Origin: Theocolax elegans | Taxonomy: Eukaryota; Arthropoda; Insecta; Hymenoptera; Cerocephalidae | DNA length: 64,000 bases | Reading direction: 5' to 3' | Assembly: GCA_026168455.1 (NCBI GenBank) | Contig: CM047425.1 | Coordinates: 85,625,580-85,689,579 of the forward strand | Shown: positions 36,514 to 49,700 of the stretch, piece by piece | How positions within the stretch are numbered: position 1 is the stretch's first letter | Layout of the letters: each line of letters starts with the position of its first letter | Position numbers and translations under genes: made by a program | Notes under the pieces: generated by a model | Told to the model about the DNA's origin: nothing | Database searches by the model: none | The model's input: the letters and a program-made list of their open reading frames with translations, nothing else

Positions 36514-37366
36514 ATGGCATTGCCGAAAAAACTGTTAGCACGGTTGTGCTGTGGCTGCGTCAACATCGAGGGAGGCGACACGAAACCTCTCGTGGTCAGC
36601 GCGGAGGAGCTGTCAAACACTGTTGCTACTGTGCCCATGCATGAGAAGCGGCTGCTTGAACTCGAAAAGCGGTTGCAAGCAAATGTCTTTCGGACGGAGA
36701 AGCTGTTCGATCACGTGATAGGGATTAATCGAAGGACCGGCCGATCCGAAGAGGATATCGAGATTATTGAAGATTGGATTAGACACGTAACCGAACTGAA
36801 TCCGGAATTGCGAAAAGTATGATTATTCTCTACATTTTTCGTTCCTCTATTTTGATTTTTATTAAGTGATTTTAAAATTTTCAAAGTGAATGCGTGCTGC
36901 TCTACCAAGTTGATTCAACAAGTTGACCATGTTGTGTGATATTAAATTGAGAATTCATACTTAACCGTATAAAAATTAAAAAAATAATTAGAGTTCGAAA
37001 AGAACGATTGATTTTATCGGTGAAATTACTAAATTGTAAAGTTTGTGATATAATTATTTTAAATATATATTTATAAAAATTAATCAATTTTGGATTCCAC
37101 TTGAAAATAATTATAATTAAATTTTTTAAGTAAATACAGTGTCGTTAAATAATATATTTTTGCATAAATTAATTTTCGTAAATTAGTTGGTAATCTATTA
37201 GTTAATATCATATATTTACAATGTGTATTCCACATATCATTTAGATTTGATGAAATTGACAATTTACGTTTATGCCGAGACAAGTTTTTGTTCCACACTG
37301 TGACGTAACAACCTCATGAATTTTATACAGATCGCTATGCGCGAGGCTATGCGTGTGGTTTTATAG
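36514..37366 (+). CDS. Uncharacterised 112-aa protein, two exons
   Basis: Exon 1 is 36514-36816 (101 codons, donor CGAAAA|GTATGA, phase 0); exon 2 is 37331-37366 (acceptor TTTATACAG) and encodes IAMREAMRVVL and a stop. The protein starts MALPKKLLARLCCGCVNIEG; the CCGC could be palmitoylated. A helical, charged segment follows (LLELEKRLQANVFRTEKLF, then EEDIEIIEDWIRHV), which may form a coiled coil. I do not recognise a family. Strong CpG-rich promoter context, sharp coding composition against AT-rich flanks and clean splice sites support a real gene. Exon 1 could alternatively splice to phase-0 exons further downstream, such as 40740. Confidence 0.7.
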
Positions 37367-37874
37367 TGATCTACCGTAAAAAAATGTATTTGATTTTTTA
37401 AATAATTTCATACGATTTAATTAATTTACTTACATACAGATTAGTTAATCGTAAGTATGTTTATTATAATTAATATGATATAAACGGGAATAACATTTAA
37501 TTCAATCAGTAAATACAGTGCAGATCAAATTTGTTGTCAGCGGTAACAAGTGCATGACTAAACAAAGGCCGCCAATTGCATAAGGATATCGGTACCAAGT
37601 TGAATAAAATGTACACTTAGTTTTCTAATATAAATAAATATTTTTTAATACAGATTTTATACATTAAATTTTTTTCTTTACCTATTACTTCGTGCGATTG
37701 ATTTAGTAATAGGAATTAAACAGAGTTTTAAATAAAATGTTCAGGTTTCGTATTCGTTTAAAAATTTAATTAAATAAAAGAGTAATTAATAATATAGAAC
37801 TTTGTCGGATTTTATTTTATTTCGAAAATATATGTCTCCAGCTAAACGAGAGAATTTAAAATCATCGTTTAGAA
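37367..37874. other. Intergenic, AT-rich
   Basis: Probable 3' UTR of the preceding gene, then AT-rich sequence with no features I can support. Confidence 0.4.
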
Positions 37875-37878
37875 TTAA

Positions 37879-38258
37879 GGGGATGTCGGACTCAGAAAAT
37901 GGTTATTTTTAATATTTTTTATAAACAAAAGAATAATATTTTTTTAAAATCCTGAATGCCACGCCCTTAGGCATGTTTTAAACAGTATACTCAAAATTTT
38001 TCAGATTTTTAAAACTGTAATTTATTTCTGATTTTCGCGTTGAACATTCATGTCTTTTTTAATAAATAATTACCGACCGAAAATTATTTATTCAATTATT
38101 ATTAACAAATTTATTTTTTCTTAAAAAATCAAAATGTCATGCCTTTTCTTTTGTTTTAAACTACCCTTATGAATTTTTTTAGATTTTTAATTCAATATTT
38201 CCAACATAATTCCTATGTTGAAAGGTGTAGATCCCTGTAATTTGGGTCCGACATTCCG
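37879..38258. mobile_element. TTAA-flanked MITE, GGGGATGTCGGA family, copy A
   Basis: 380 bp beginning GGGGATGTCGGACTCAGA and ending GGGTCCGACATTCCG, flanked by TTAA (37875-37878) and TTAG (38259-38262, one mutation). It matches both ends of the element at 53978-55218. TTAA duplication is typical of piggyBac-type elements, but the GGGG start is not the usual CCC, so the superfamily is uncertain. Confidence 0.8.
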
Positions 38259-38262
38259 TTAG

Positions 38263-40739
38263 AGGTAAATGTATCAGTAATAAATGATCCTTCTGGTAAA
38301 TTATATTGTCAATTAATATTAACATTCTTCGGCTTAAATGGACAATTTTTTTTTTCTTTTTGAAGGTTAAATATGATGAGAAATTTTTTATAATACAATT
38401 TTGCATGCATTTCGACAACTGCATTTGAAATGGCACAAAAAATACATCGAAAATGTGTGTTGCTTAAGTTATTAAACTATTTCTCCATCACTATTTTACG
38501 CTAGTAAAATCAGCAGGGTTACCATTTAGTATTTTTCTGTCCTCCATTATCTAATGCAAATGAAGTCATACTGTGTGAGCGCAACAAAGAAATAATATCT
38601 CTATCTGGCAACACTCGTACACTGTTCCACTAATGATACATTTACCTTAATAAGTACCAGAAATAATTTACAATTAAAATTATTAGTTTGGTGTTAATCC
38701 TGGGGCAGTATTCACACTTATACTAAAAATTATGCAACAATGACCATTGGAATATTAAAAGTTTGTATTAAGTATTCAAATATCATTTTCTACTTATTAC
38801 AAACTTTACATTAATATTTTGTGGTATCTTCAAATTTTGTGGATTGCTTCAAGTAAGATTAATTGTTTTAGATCAGTTTTTCAATAAAACAAATTCTTTT
38901 ATAGTACTAAATTCCAATTTTGTATAACTTGAAAATTTACTCCCTCAGCTATTTTGGTTTAGGGTAGATTGAGCACTCAAGAATTCATCACATTATTTTT
39001 GTGTACGAAAATATTAAGAGTGATTTTTGTACTTCTATTTATTGTTTATATTTTTTACAATACCCAAAAATATGTTTAAGTACACAATTCTTTCTATGCT
39101 GCTGTTTTATGTCTTTTAAATTATATGTTATTCTAAACTTTATATGAAAACCTAACAATATATATTTATTAATTACTTATTTATTTACTTTTTGTACTGA
39201 TTCGAAGTAAATAAGTTTTTTAGTGTATATACAATTATTCAAGAATTGTACTTGAAGATACTTTATATAATTATTCAATTTTAAAAGCATTCATTTTTTT
39301 ATGCATTTTTTATTGTAGGTGTTTATTAAAAATAATAGCAATTTTTTCAATGCTTATCTTTAATATAAAAAATTCTTATAGTAATCTTTTACTTTTTATA
39401 TAAAATCAACTGTATGACTCATCGTATCTACAGCAATTTTTTACATCTATAGAATCATTTAATTTTTACTATTGTTTGTTTCCGTATTGGCATTGATTTT
39501 TGAAGATTAATGCGATGTGGAATATTACAGTTACCATTAAAAAACTAAAAAAATTAAAAATATTAACGAGTCCGAAAATCTAGAAAATTCATAGATAACG
39601 TTGAAAACAAATAGAATATTGTTATAAAGTGATATTTACGAAATAATTAATTTTAAATCAATTAATAATCGGTAATGATTAGGTACAAAATGTATCTACG
39701 GGTGTCCAAATTTAGTAATAAAAAATTTTGAAAAAATTCATGCGTGGTATTTAAAGCAAATAGAAGAGTGTTACTGAAAGATTTTTTAAAAACGTCAAGG
39801 TTTTGTTAATTAAAAAATAAATTATATTAATTATATTAATAATTATATTCCTTAAAGAGCATTGTTTAGAATTTAAATTTCAAAATTTGAAAGTATCTAT
39901 CCGTAGCTCTGATCAAGACACCAGTGCGCAATTAAAAAATGAAGTGGAATGAACTAACGTATATTTTTTTATGAAATTACGGTTAAATATTTTTTAATAA
40001 CTGTCTAATAAATTTTCGTTAAAATTGTTTAAATATTCTTATGTAAATGAGAATAAAATATTACGTGTTTCTGGACCATTCAACTAATACACCATAAAGT
40101 GGATTGAGTTCTTTAAATGGTAAGAATCCTAATTATTTATTACTAAAAACTCACCCCTGATAGAAATTTAAGCAGTAGTTGAATGTATGTGTGATAAAAG
40201 ATTAACATAATTTGCCTTAGATTTCTAGCAGGGAATAAATAACTCATTCATCCAAGTAAATATTAATATAATAAATAGCTTTTTAAACATATATGAACAA
40301 AAATCTTATAATATTTTTAAGTGTTTTGGTTTTTTAATATTCAATTTAACAAATTAACAAAGCATAACTTTTAAATGAAATAATTTTTATTCATTGCTTT
40401 CTGTTATTTAATTAGTGAAAGAATTCATATAAAATATAAAAAAATAATTAAATTTTATATTTATAAAATATGTGTGTACCAGCTGCGTGTGCATTTTCTT
40501 GTTAACAAATACTTAAATTACTTACTACTATGTAATAAATAGTCCTGCGACTATAAATTAAAGACATGTTATACGTGATATAATTAAAAGTTGAATACTC
40601 TAGTAAGTAAATAATTTGCTTGATGATACGGTGTGAATTATGTACATATTGTATAAATTTGTGTATTACTTTCTTAACTTTCATGTCATGATTGCTGATC
40701 ATCTTAATATATCATAAATTAACTATAATTTTTTTTTAG
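38263..40739. other. AT-rich DNA upstream of the second caspase
   Basis: I searched for a first exon for the second caspase, which needs a phase-0 donor, and found no convincing ATG exon. No transposon ends recognised. Confidence 0.4.
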
Positions 40740-43700
40740 TTACGACATGGGGAATGTATTACATCAGAAGTTCCTGACAGTGAAAGTGATAAAGGACAAA
40801 TACAACAACCTTGTATAAGGTATATAAAGATAAATTAATACTTGGCTTATTTGACACCATAATAAGTAATTTGCTTATTTTTTAGTTCATCAAATGCAGT
40901 TAGCTTTAATAGCTGTTACAACATGAATCACGACATCCATGGAGAATGCATAATATTTTCTCATGAATTTTATAAAAAAGGATTGGGAGTAGATAACCGT
41001 AAGTGCGCACAGGCAGAGAGAGATCGCATAGAGCAGACCTTTAAACAACGAGGTTTTAATGTAACAATTCATAAGGATAAGACATGGAAGAATATTAAAA
41101 GAATTCTTAACAAGTGTAAGTTTAATACTAACTATGAGAACCTCATACGTTTGATACACGAATCATACTCTAACTCTAGGATACATTTTGAGATGTAAAA
41201 ATATAAAGCCAGAGCGCCAGATCCTAACAATCGTTTTTTACGAAAGTTATACGTCATTGGAGCAAGTAATTGAAAAAAGATTTATTTCGAACACGTTCTT
41301 GAACGAGTATAGATAGACAAATTAAAATTTTAAAAAATAGTTGAGAGTAAGAAGATATGGTTTAAAAAAATCAACTCCAATCCGATAATTTGGTGCAAAT
41401 CTATAGCAGAAACAAAAGTTAAAAGAAATTTTGAAATTAACATCTAAACGACGTTAATTGTAATATTCCAAGAGTTAAAAATGTTGAAAAAAAATTTTTT
41501 TATTAATATTTTTTGTATAATGTATAACTTTAATAAAAACCTTTTTTAGGGTCTGGAGCTCTGGTTTTGTTCATATTATCCTATCACAAAATGTGTCCTA
41601 GAGTTAGAGTATGATCCGGTAACCAAATTAGGTTCTCCTTGTAAACACTGTTAATTAATCATGTGATTAAAATTATCGTTTATTATTATTTTGCATTACT
41701 TTAAATGCTTTTAAATAATGTTTGTTTAAATAATATGATACAACAATCAAGTTTAATTATTCTATACAGAACTACAACAAAAAATCTTTATTCAAGTTCA
41801 AGTGTTTATATAATTGTGGTAAAATGTGTTTGTAATTTTTGTTGCAGTAAAAAGAAAAGATTTCACAAAAGATGACTGTATTGTAATCTTTATTCTATCT
41901 CATGGAAAAGAGAATGGCTATATTTGGGCGCACGATAAATATTACGACGGTAATATTTTTGAAGATACGCTATCAGATATTAAATCTTTGGTTAATAAAC
42001 CAAAAATGATGTTTATCCAGGTACGATATACTTTATTACATTTAATTAAAATATAAATTCTATTACTTTTCTAATTATGAGTCATTTTTATGTAAAATCT
42101 TTTATCAGAATTTGAAACTGTATAGTTTCAAAAATACAATTACGCAAACATTACAGGCCTGCAGAGGACACAAAGCAGACAAAGGAATAAGTGTTACTGA
42201 TGTAAGTACTAGTGAGTCTGATGATGAAACTGATTACCAGATAAACCGTAGGACAACTCCTATTAAAGCAGATTTTTTTATAGCTCACTGCACAGCTGAA
42301 GGTAAATATCATCAATTAAAAAAATACAGTCACCCTAGTAGAAGTTTGAATCTAAGAACTATGAATTAAACATTGGTATTAAATATAATGATTTATTTAA
42401 TAGAATGACCATAACCTCAAAACATTCGATTAATGTTTTCAGTTTTCCGGTAACAGTAAACTTCAAAATTCCTATAGTTTCGAATACGTTTTTAACATTT
42501 TCATCTGATTTACAACTAATTTCTGTTATATTTCCAGTATCTACAAAGATAATTGCGATTTTATTAGATTTTTCTAATTTAATTTAACTATATTTATAAG
42601 TTAATAATTAGGAGAAAAAACGTTTCATCGGGAGGATAAAAATGGGCACATTTTTCGCCTATTTTTCACTAATTTGTCGACCATTCTATTTAGAATATCT
42701 ATTTATTACATATTTAATGGAATACGATTTCTTCTAGGGCAGTTTACGGATTTTCACTTTGTATTTAATTGTAAAGTGTAGGTAAATGATTGTTACCGAT
42801 TTAGAAAATAGATTATTTAACAATTACATTTATTAATTAGAAAAAACTATTTATGCAGAAATCTAATACAGAGGCAGTAACTAATTGAATAATTTATGTG
42901 TACAAAGTTTTAGATGTACATTTTAACTGCACCTTGCAATATGTTTGTAGCAAAACATAATTTTCTATACAAAACCTTTGAACGTGTATTACATGTATTA
43001 ATTTGCAACTTTGCAGAATAACGCACTATTTCACTAAGTACTGCCTTTGTGTTTAGGTTTTTATTCAAAAGTATATTTGCTTAAATAAATGTAATAATTC
43101 AATTATCTGTTAAAAATGTTATTTTGCAAAAAATATCAATAGAGTCGCAGCTATTTGAACATAATTACTATATATCGCCTTAATAAGAAGTTTGTATTAA
43201 TAGATACTCATTAGAACTTGCGATGGCTCGGTCGGCACAGCGATTCTGTGGATCGATATAAGTACTTTGGGGGGGGGGGTGTATTTTCAACAAGTGTTTT
43301 CTTTTCTTAACAATATATAAAAAATGATATCCAATTTATATCAAACATAAACTGTAATTCTTATTTTTGCAATAACTTTTTTATTTATTTGATATAAGTG
43401 TATTTTAAATAAAAATTCAAGCGCGCATCTATAAAGATAAAGATTGCTCTTTGAAATTCTGAAATTGTAAGTTCCATTATATTTTTGTAGAAGAGGATAT
43501 TACTCAAAGTTAGAATAAAATCTCGGACTCGAAGATTGGTTATTCTTCTTTAAAGTAATAAAATTTGTAATTTTGTTGTTAAAAAGAATTAAAAAAGCTG
43601 TTGATTAGGAATCTAAATAATAGCATATAAGAGTAATATTTCTATTATATCTGATTTTTCGCAATTATAAAATTAATAGTTAAAAGCAGTAAATGGTTAA

Positions 43701-46700
43701 TTTTCATCTCCTATCGTTCTGTAAACTCAAAAATACTGATACATGATTTATTTTATTAAACGAGGAATTCAATTTATCAAATAAAGCGCTTAAATTTTAT
43801 TATTAATAAATTAGGAAGATTTTTGGGCAGCCGTGGATCATTGTTTTATATAGCTATGTATCACCGACTAAAAATGGTTATTTATTTAATTAATAATTAA
43901 TTCTTTCGTAAAAATCTCTCTGTTACGGTATTTTATTTGCTTTGAACAGTATCTGTGTTTTTTTCTAGTTTGTTTGTATAATTAGCTTTTAAAATTATTG
44001 GAATTTTCAAGGTAGATCTTTGAAGTTCGGTGTCATATCCCATTAATCTTAGTGTACAGTTCAGTAAAGTTTACTGAAAAAAAAGATTTTTCTATACCAT
44101 AAGGTAACTGGAATATTTTATTACCAAATAACTTCATATTATTAGGAAAAAAATCGTTTATATATTTTTAAAAAAATACCATACTAATAAGAAATATGTT
44201 TATTATATATCAGCGCCCCCTAGTCTGCTAAAAATTATGTTTTTGATAGTTGTAGTTTAAGAGGTCACATACTCAATTTTTGTTGATTAATTAATATAAA
44301 ATAATAGAGTATGCAAAAAAAAGAGAATAGGCGCTTTTGTATGTTAATAATCTAACTGTATGCTGAATTTGAATCTAAAATATTATTACGTTTTCGAGAA
44401 TAGCTTACATAAAATTGCAAATTTATGCTTCCTCTTAAGGTTAGAATCACATTTTTGGTAAAACTAAAAAACGCAATAATTTTTTAGTTCCAAATTCAGC
44501 ATACAGTTTATTTACAGATTTATTGCTAATTATCGCGTTTGTTGATAAGATAGGGAGGATAAATAATTAATGTTAAAACTAACTTTCCCATATGTAAGAG
44601 AATATAAATATTTATTCACCAATTCTTTGGTTAGTATTATGGCAAATTGAAAATGTGCTTTGCAGAGAAAAATTGATATTACGGTAGTCAGCTGTTTGCT
44701 CTTCGCGAAATTAGATTTTCTTTACAAAATAAGACTTTAATTATTCACATTACTAACCAAAAGAATTGTTAATTTAATATTTTTTTATATAGAAGGTGTA
44801 AATACGATTATTAACAAACGAACAGTGCATAAAAACATATTTTACGAAATGTTCGTTTGTTAATAATCGTATTTATAATATCGCTTCCTATATAAAAAAA
44901 ATTTTGTTCGATAGACGTGTGAAAAATGATTTTCAACTCGAGTGAGTGTCACCCTCGCTTCGCTCATTTCGAAATCAATACTTTAAGACTAGTCTTAAAA
45001 AGTACTATTTTATCATTTTGTACGTGAAAAAGAACCTAGACTTCTCTGATCTAACTCCGATAACTCGGCTACATTTTAAAAAGAAAATTTTAAATTTAGT
45101 ATGAGAAAAATATTAATATTTAGCTAATTAACTAGCGCTAAAACCGAAATAACTAAGTTTTTCCACAAAACACATCTTCAATTTTTAATATTATTATCCA
45201 TAATTTGTATAAGTCTTTGTAGCTTCTTACATGTGGAAAAACATAGTTTTCTGAAATCTAATTTTAGTAAATTAGCTAAATAGTATAAAAAAAATTTTTC
45301 TCAGCCTAGAGGGCGCTGACGTGCTGAAGAACTTAAGGAGCTGTAGGAACTATAATTTCAGTCAATAGTCTCTTAATCTTACGACTGGCGCTGCGGTCAC
45401 GTGGCGAATTTGCGGATAAACGTTCTATAAACGCAAATCGTTAGTTACATCTACTTTTTCGGCTATTAGTAGGTACTTTCTTCCTAAGCCATAGCTAAAA
45501 TTGGGTTAATTGAGTTGATTGTTATACAGTTGTTACTTTATGTGCTCTTATGAGTTTATCTTTGTAAAAGAATGACATGTTGAGCTACTGGTCTAAGCCT
45601 CTAAGCACCGTATTATTTATGAAACGATTTTCTTATTTTTGTAAAAAATGATATGCTAAACGCCATATACACTAAGCAACAATGTAATCTGACAAGATCA
45701 AATTCAAAACTTAATATCTGAAAGTAGATTTACTATTTTCGTAGTGCTATAGTAGATTCGTGCACTTCAAATTATAATCTTTACTCACTTCGTGTAGCAA
45801 AATTTAAATATGTTCTTGTCAGATTACGTTGTTGCTTAGAACTCATTTAACTAAATTTTAAGCTTGAATGAAAAGTACTTCCTTATAAATACGAAGAGCT
45901 GTAATTTTTATAATTCATGTTCATATTGTGCAGCGCCCCCCAGTTAAAGTGTCCAATAATTAAGGGGATGTCGGAGCTATAGCCTCCATCAAAAGCCGCT
46001 CGATCTCGCGGCTTCGAATGGCGCTGTAGTCAGGTGTCGATTTCTACGATAAACGTATTTAAAACATAAATTATAAATTTTGCAGCTACATAGAGCTGTT
46101 GAAAGATACTTTCCCCCCTAGCTATAACTAAAATTAAGGTAATTGTAATATTACTCTTGGCAGCAAGTGTTTATTTTTTTAAAGAAATGTGAAATACGTC
46201 TGGTATTCAATGAATCTATATCTGCCGTAATGCTACACGCAACGTATTTCACATTTCTTTAAAAAAATTAACATTTGCTGCCAAGAGTAATATTTCAATT
46301 ACCTTAATTTTAGTTATAGCTAGGGGGGAAAGTATCTTTCAACAGCTCTATGTAGCTGCAAAATTTATAATTTATGTTTTAAATACGTTTATCGTAGAAA
46401 TCGACACCTGACTACAGCGCCATTCGAAGCCGCGAGATCGAGCGGCTTTTGATGGAGGCTATAGCTCCGACATCCCCTTAAGGTTTTTTTTTATTATTTT
46501 AACGTCGCTCTTTTTATGCTCCCAAATCGGTGCTAATCAGCGACGGAGGTCATACGACGTCTTGATGAAGAAAGCACTTGTTGAAAATACATTCCCCAGT
46601 GGTACTTGTATCAATCGGCCGGGGCCGGGAATCGAACCTGGGACCTCCAGATTACGAGCCCGACGCCCTACCGACCGAGCCATCGCAGGCCTCTAATAAT

Positions 46701-49700
46701 TGAGGTTATAGCTAATTTAGTTTTTAACCAATAATTTACGGCTATTAGTTTCTTTTACTTATATGAATTTTATTATATGATCGGCTTATTTGTTTCTGAG
46801 TGAACATTCATCATTCATTTTACCTCAAAAAAAGTTCAAATTTCACCAAATTCAAGAAAACATCAAATAATGGTATAACATGTTTAGTCTTTCGAGAGTA
46901 TGTTTATTGTACAGTTTGAATGTATGTATCATCACGATTAGGTTAAGATATATTTTAGTGGACACATTACAATATATTTCATTATTTTGTAACTAATATG
47001 TTATAATAATTTGAATACACTAAAAATTTTGCTTGAATACACATTGCATTTACTCTTTTCTTATTTAACGTGAAATTCAACGTGAATACGTTTAAAAAAA
47101 TTTAACATAATATATTTTGAAAAAATTTAGGATATAATTTTTATATAGTAACAGTTAACAGTATAGTAAGTGTGGTACCTTACAATATTATATATATCGC
47201 CGATAAATAATTATAAGAAAGATCAGTTACACATACAAGAATATCTTTATTATTTTCTTTACACTTCTCCGTCCGTCCTCTTATACACACAATAACTCTA
47301 TCATCTCTTTATTGTTTTACAATCATTCACAGCCATCTTCACATCGATCCTTCTCATGCTTTTCTGATCTCCACAATCCCTCTCTTTTTTTTAGCTTCAG
47401 AGGAGTCACTTTAGGTGATAAAGTGATGGACCTTCGATTGTTCACAAAAGTCGTGTTTTTCCTTGAAGGGGTATTAGTTGACGTATAGCTTCTTTCTTCA
47501 ATACTCGAAGGTTCAGATGTAGATTGTATTTTATATTCAACTTTTTCAATGGCCTCTTCATTAGTACTTGATGAAGTCGATGGTTCAGTGTTAAAAGATG
47601 GAGAAACTATTTTTATCTCGGGTTGTCTTATATCTGCAGAATTATTAGACGAGTTATCAATAATTTTTTTTAAATGAGAAACTTGCCTTCTGAAGACTTT
47701 CCCTCCCCTCATTATAGAAACTTCATTTCCTTGTCTACCAACTACATCAAATTCTTCACTTCCAAAACGAGTACATAGTTTATGTGGCATTACCATGTTT
47801 TGTACTAAAACTTTATCACCAAGGCGAATGTCATAATCTTTCGATCCTCTAGCCGCATCTTCTCTCTCTTTTCCTTTATGTTTTCGAATTACATCATTAT
47901 CCCTCGCTTCTTCATCTCCTTGGTCCAGTACAAGATCATTTATTGACGGAATTTTGTCTCTTATGTTTCTTCCAAACATAAGTTCAGAAGGAGATTTTCC
48001 CGTTGTCCCATGTGGAGTAACATTGTACATTAAGAGAAAATTTTGTACCTCAGTTTGATAATTATGTCCTTTTGATTCTGCAATTTTTAATCGTTTCAAG
48101 ATTGATTTATTCATATTCTCCACTTCTCCATTAGCTTGCGGCCAATACGGTGTAGTCTGAATGAGTTCGATATTATTCTCACTACAAAAATTTTTAAACT
48201 CAACACTTGCAAATTGAGGTCCGTTGTCTGCTCTTATACTTGTAGGAAAACCGAGTCGTGAAAATATTTCAAACAAATGCTTGATAATAACTGTAGAGGT
48301 TGTACTTGTAAGAAATTTGATTTCTTGGTATCTTGAATAATAATCGATTACAACAAAAACCATTTGCTTATTCCGTAAAGGACCCATTAAATCGATTGCT
48401 AAACATTTCCATGGTCTATCAGGATATTTATGCCTTATCATCAATGAAGGTTTGTTCGGTTGTGACACTAACATACAATCTCTGCAACCTTTAACAAATT
48501 TTTCGACTTGTTTGTCAATTGTTGGCCACCAAACCTTCGCCCGCAACCGCCGTTTCATCACAGTTTCGCCTGGATGGCCCTCATGAGCTAATTCTAATAC
48601 TTTATTTGTCAATGCTTCTGGAATAATAATTCTGTTACCTCGTAATACTATTGAGCCAAAAGTTGATAATTCCATCCTGAAAGGATAATATATATTTTTA
48701 TCTGCAGACGCCCAAGACTCATTGTTGATTTTATAAACTGCATCTTGTATATTTTGATCCGTTTGACTCTCTAAGACAATTTGCGAAATTTTCAAAGCTT
48801 GAGGAATACTTTGCTCTATAATTCTGAAAATATGAGATTCTCCACTTACATCAAATGAATTTTCTTTTTCAAATTTACCTAGTCTTGACAATGGATCGGC
48901 AATATTGAGCTTTCCAGGTTTGTATATTACTTTAAATTTAAACGATTGTAATCTAAGCAGCCATCTTTCTATGCGAGCTGGTGGTTTCGACGAAGGCTTA
49001 AAAATCGTTTCTAATGGTTTATGATCTGTTTCTCATAGTTTTCCTAAATTTTTTTTTTATAACTATCATTATTTCAAACGTATATATATATATTTTAATG
49101 TATATACATACATATATAAAAAAAAAACTCGATTATTACCTCACGATTATTGTATTTATATCGCTCTGTACTTTAGTTAGTACAGGTCTTCTTAACCTTT
49201 TCTCGCATCTGCCTGACGCCGAAACTGAGCTTACAACTCTCTCATGCGTTCTCTTTACGTCAAAGTGGTGCTCATAGCCCTCTCACGCGTCTGTCTGACG
49301 TTGATCTGGTGCTCGCAGCCCTCTCGACCGTTTTTTTTTTTTTTTTTTTTTTAAATGTTGATATGGTGCTCACAGCCCTCGATCTGGTTTATTTATTATC
49401 ATTATTCATTTATATTTAAAACATTTAGTCTCACAATCCTTAGTATAGTTTATATTATTTGTAGCTCACAGCCATACCTTACATCGTGTTCGGATTAGTT
49501 TTACCAGAATACTATATATTTATATACGAAGGATCGGAAATCCTCGTCGCCAATTGTGGTACCTTACAATATTATATATATCGCCGATAAATAATTATAA
49601 GAAAGATCAGTTACACATACAAGAATATCTTTATTATTTTCTTTACACTTCTCCGTCCGTCCTCTTATACACACAATAACTCTATCATCTCTTTATTGTT

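Noticed and set aside
46610..46691. Possible functional tRNA gene on the minus strand
   Set aside because: A and B boxes are present, but the cloverleaf stems mismatch and a SINE body follows; the same head recurs at 43220 and 24583.
49014..49277. 87-codon plus-strand frame
   Set aside because: Antisense to the Mag-like element's RNase H end and leader; low-complexity hydrophobic sequence.
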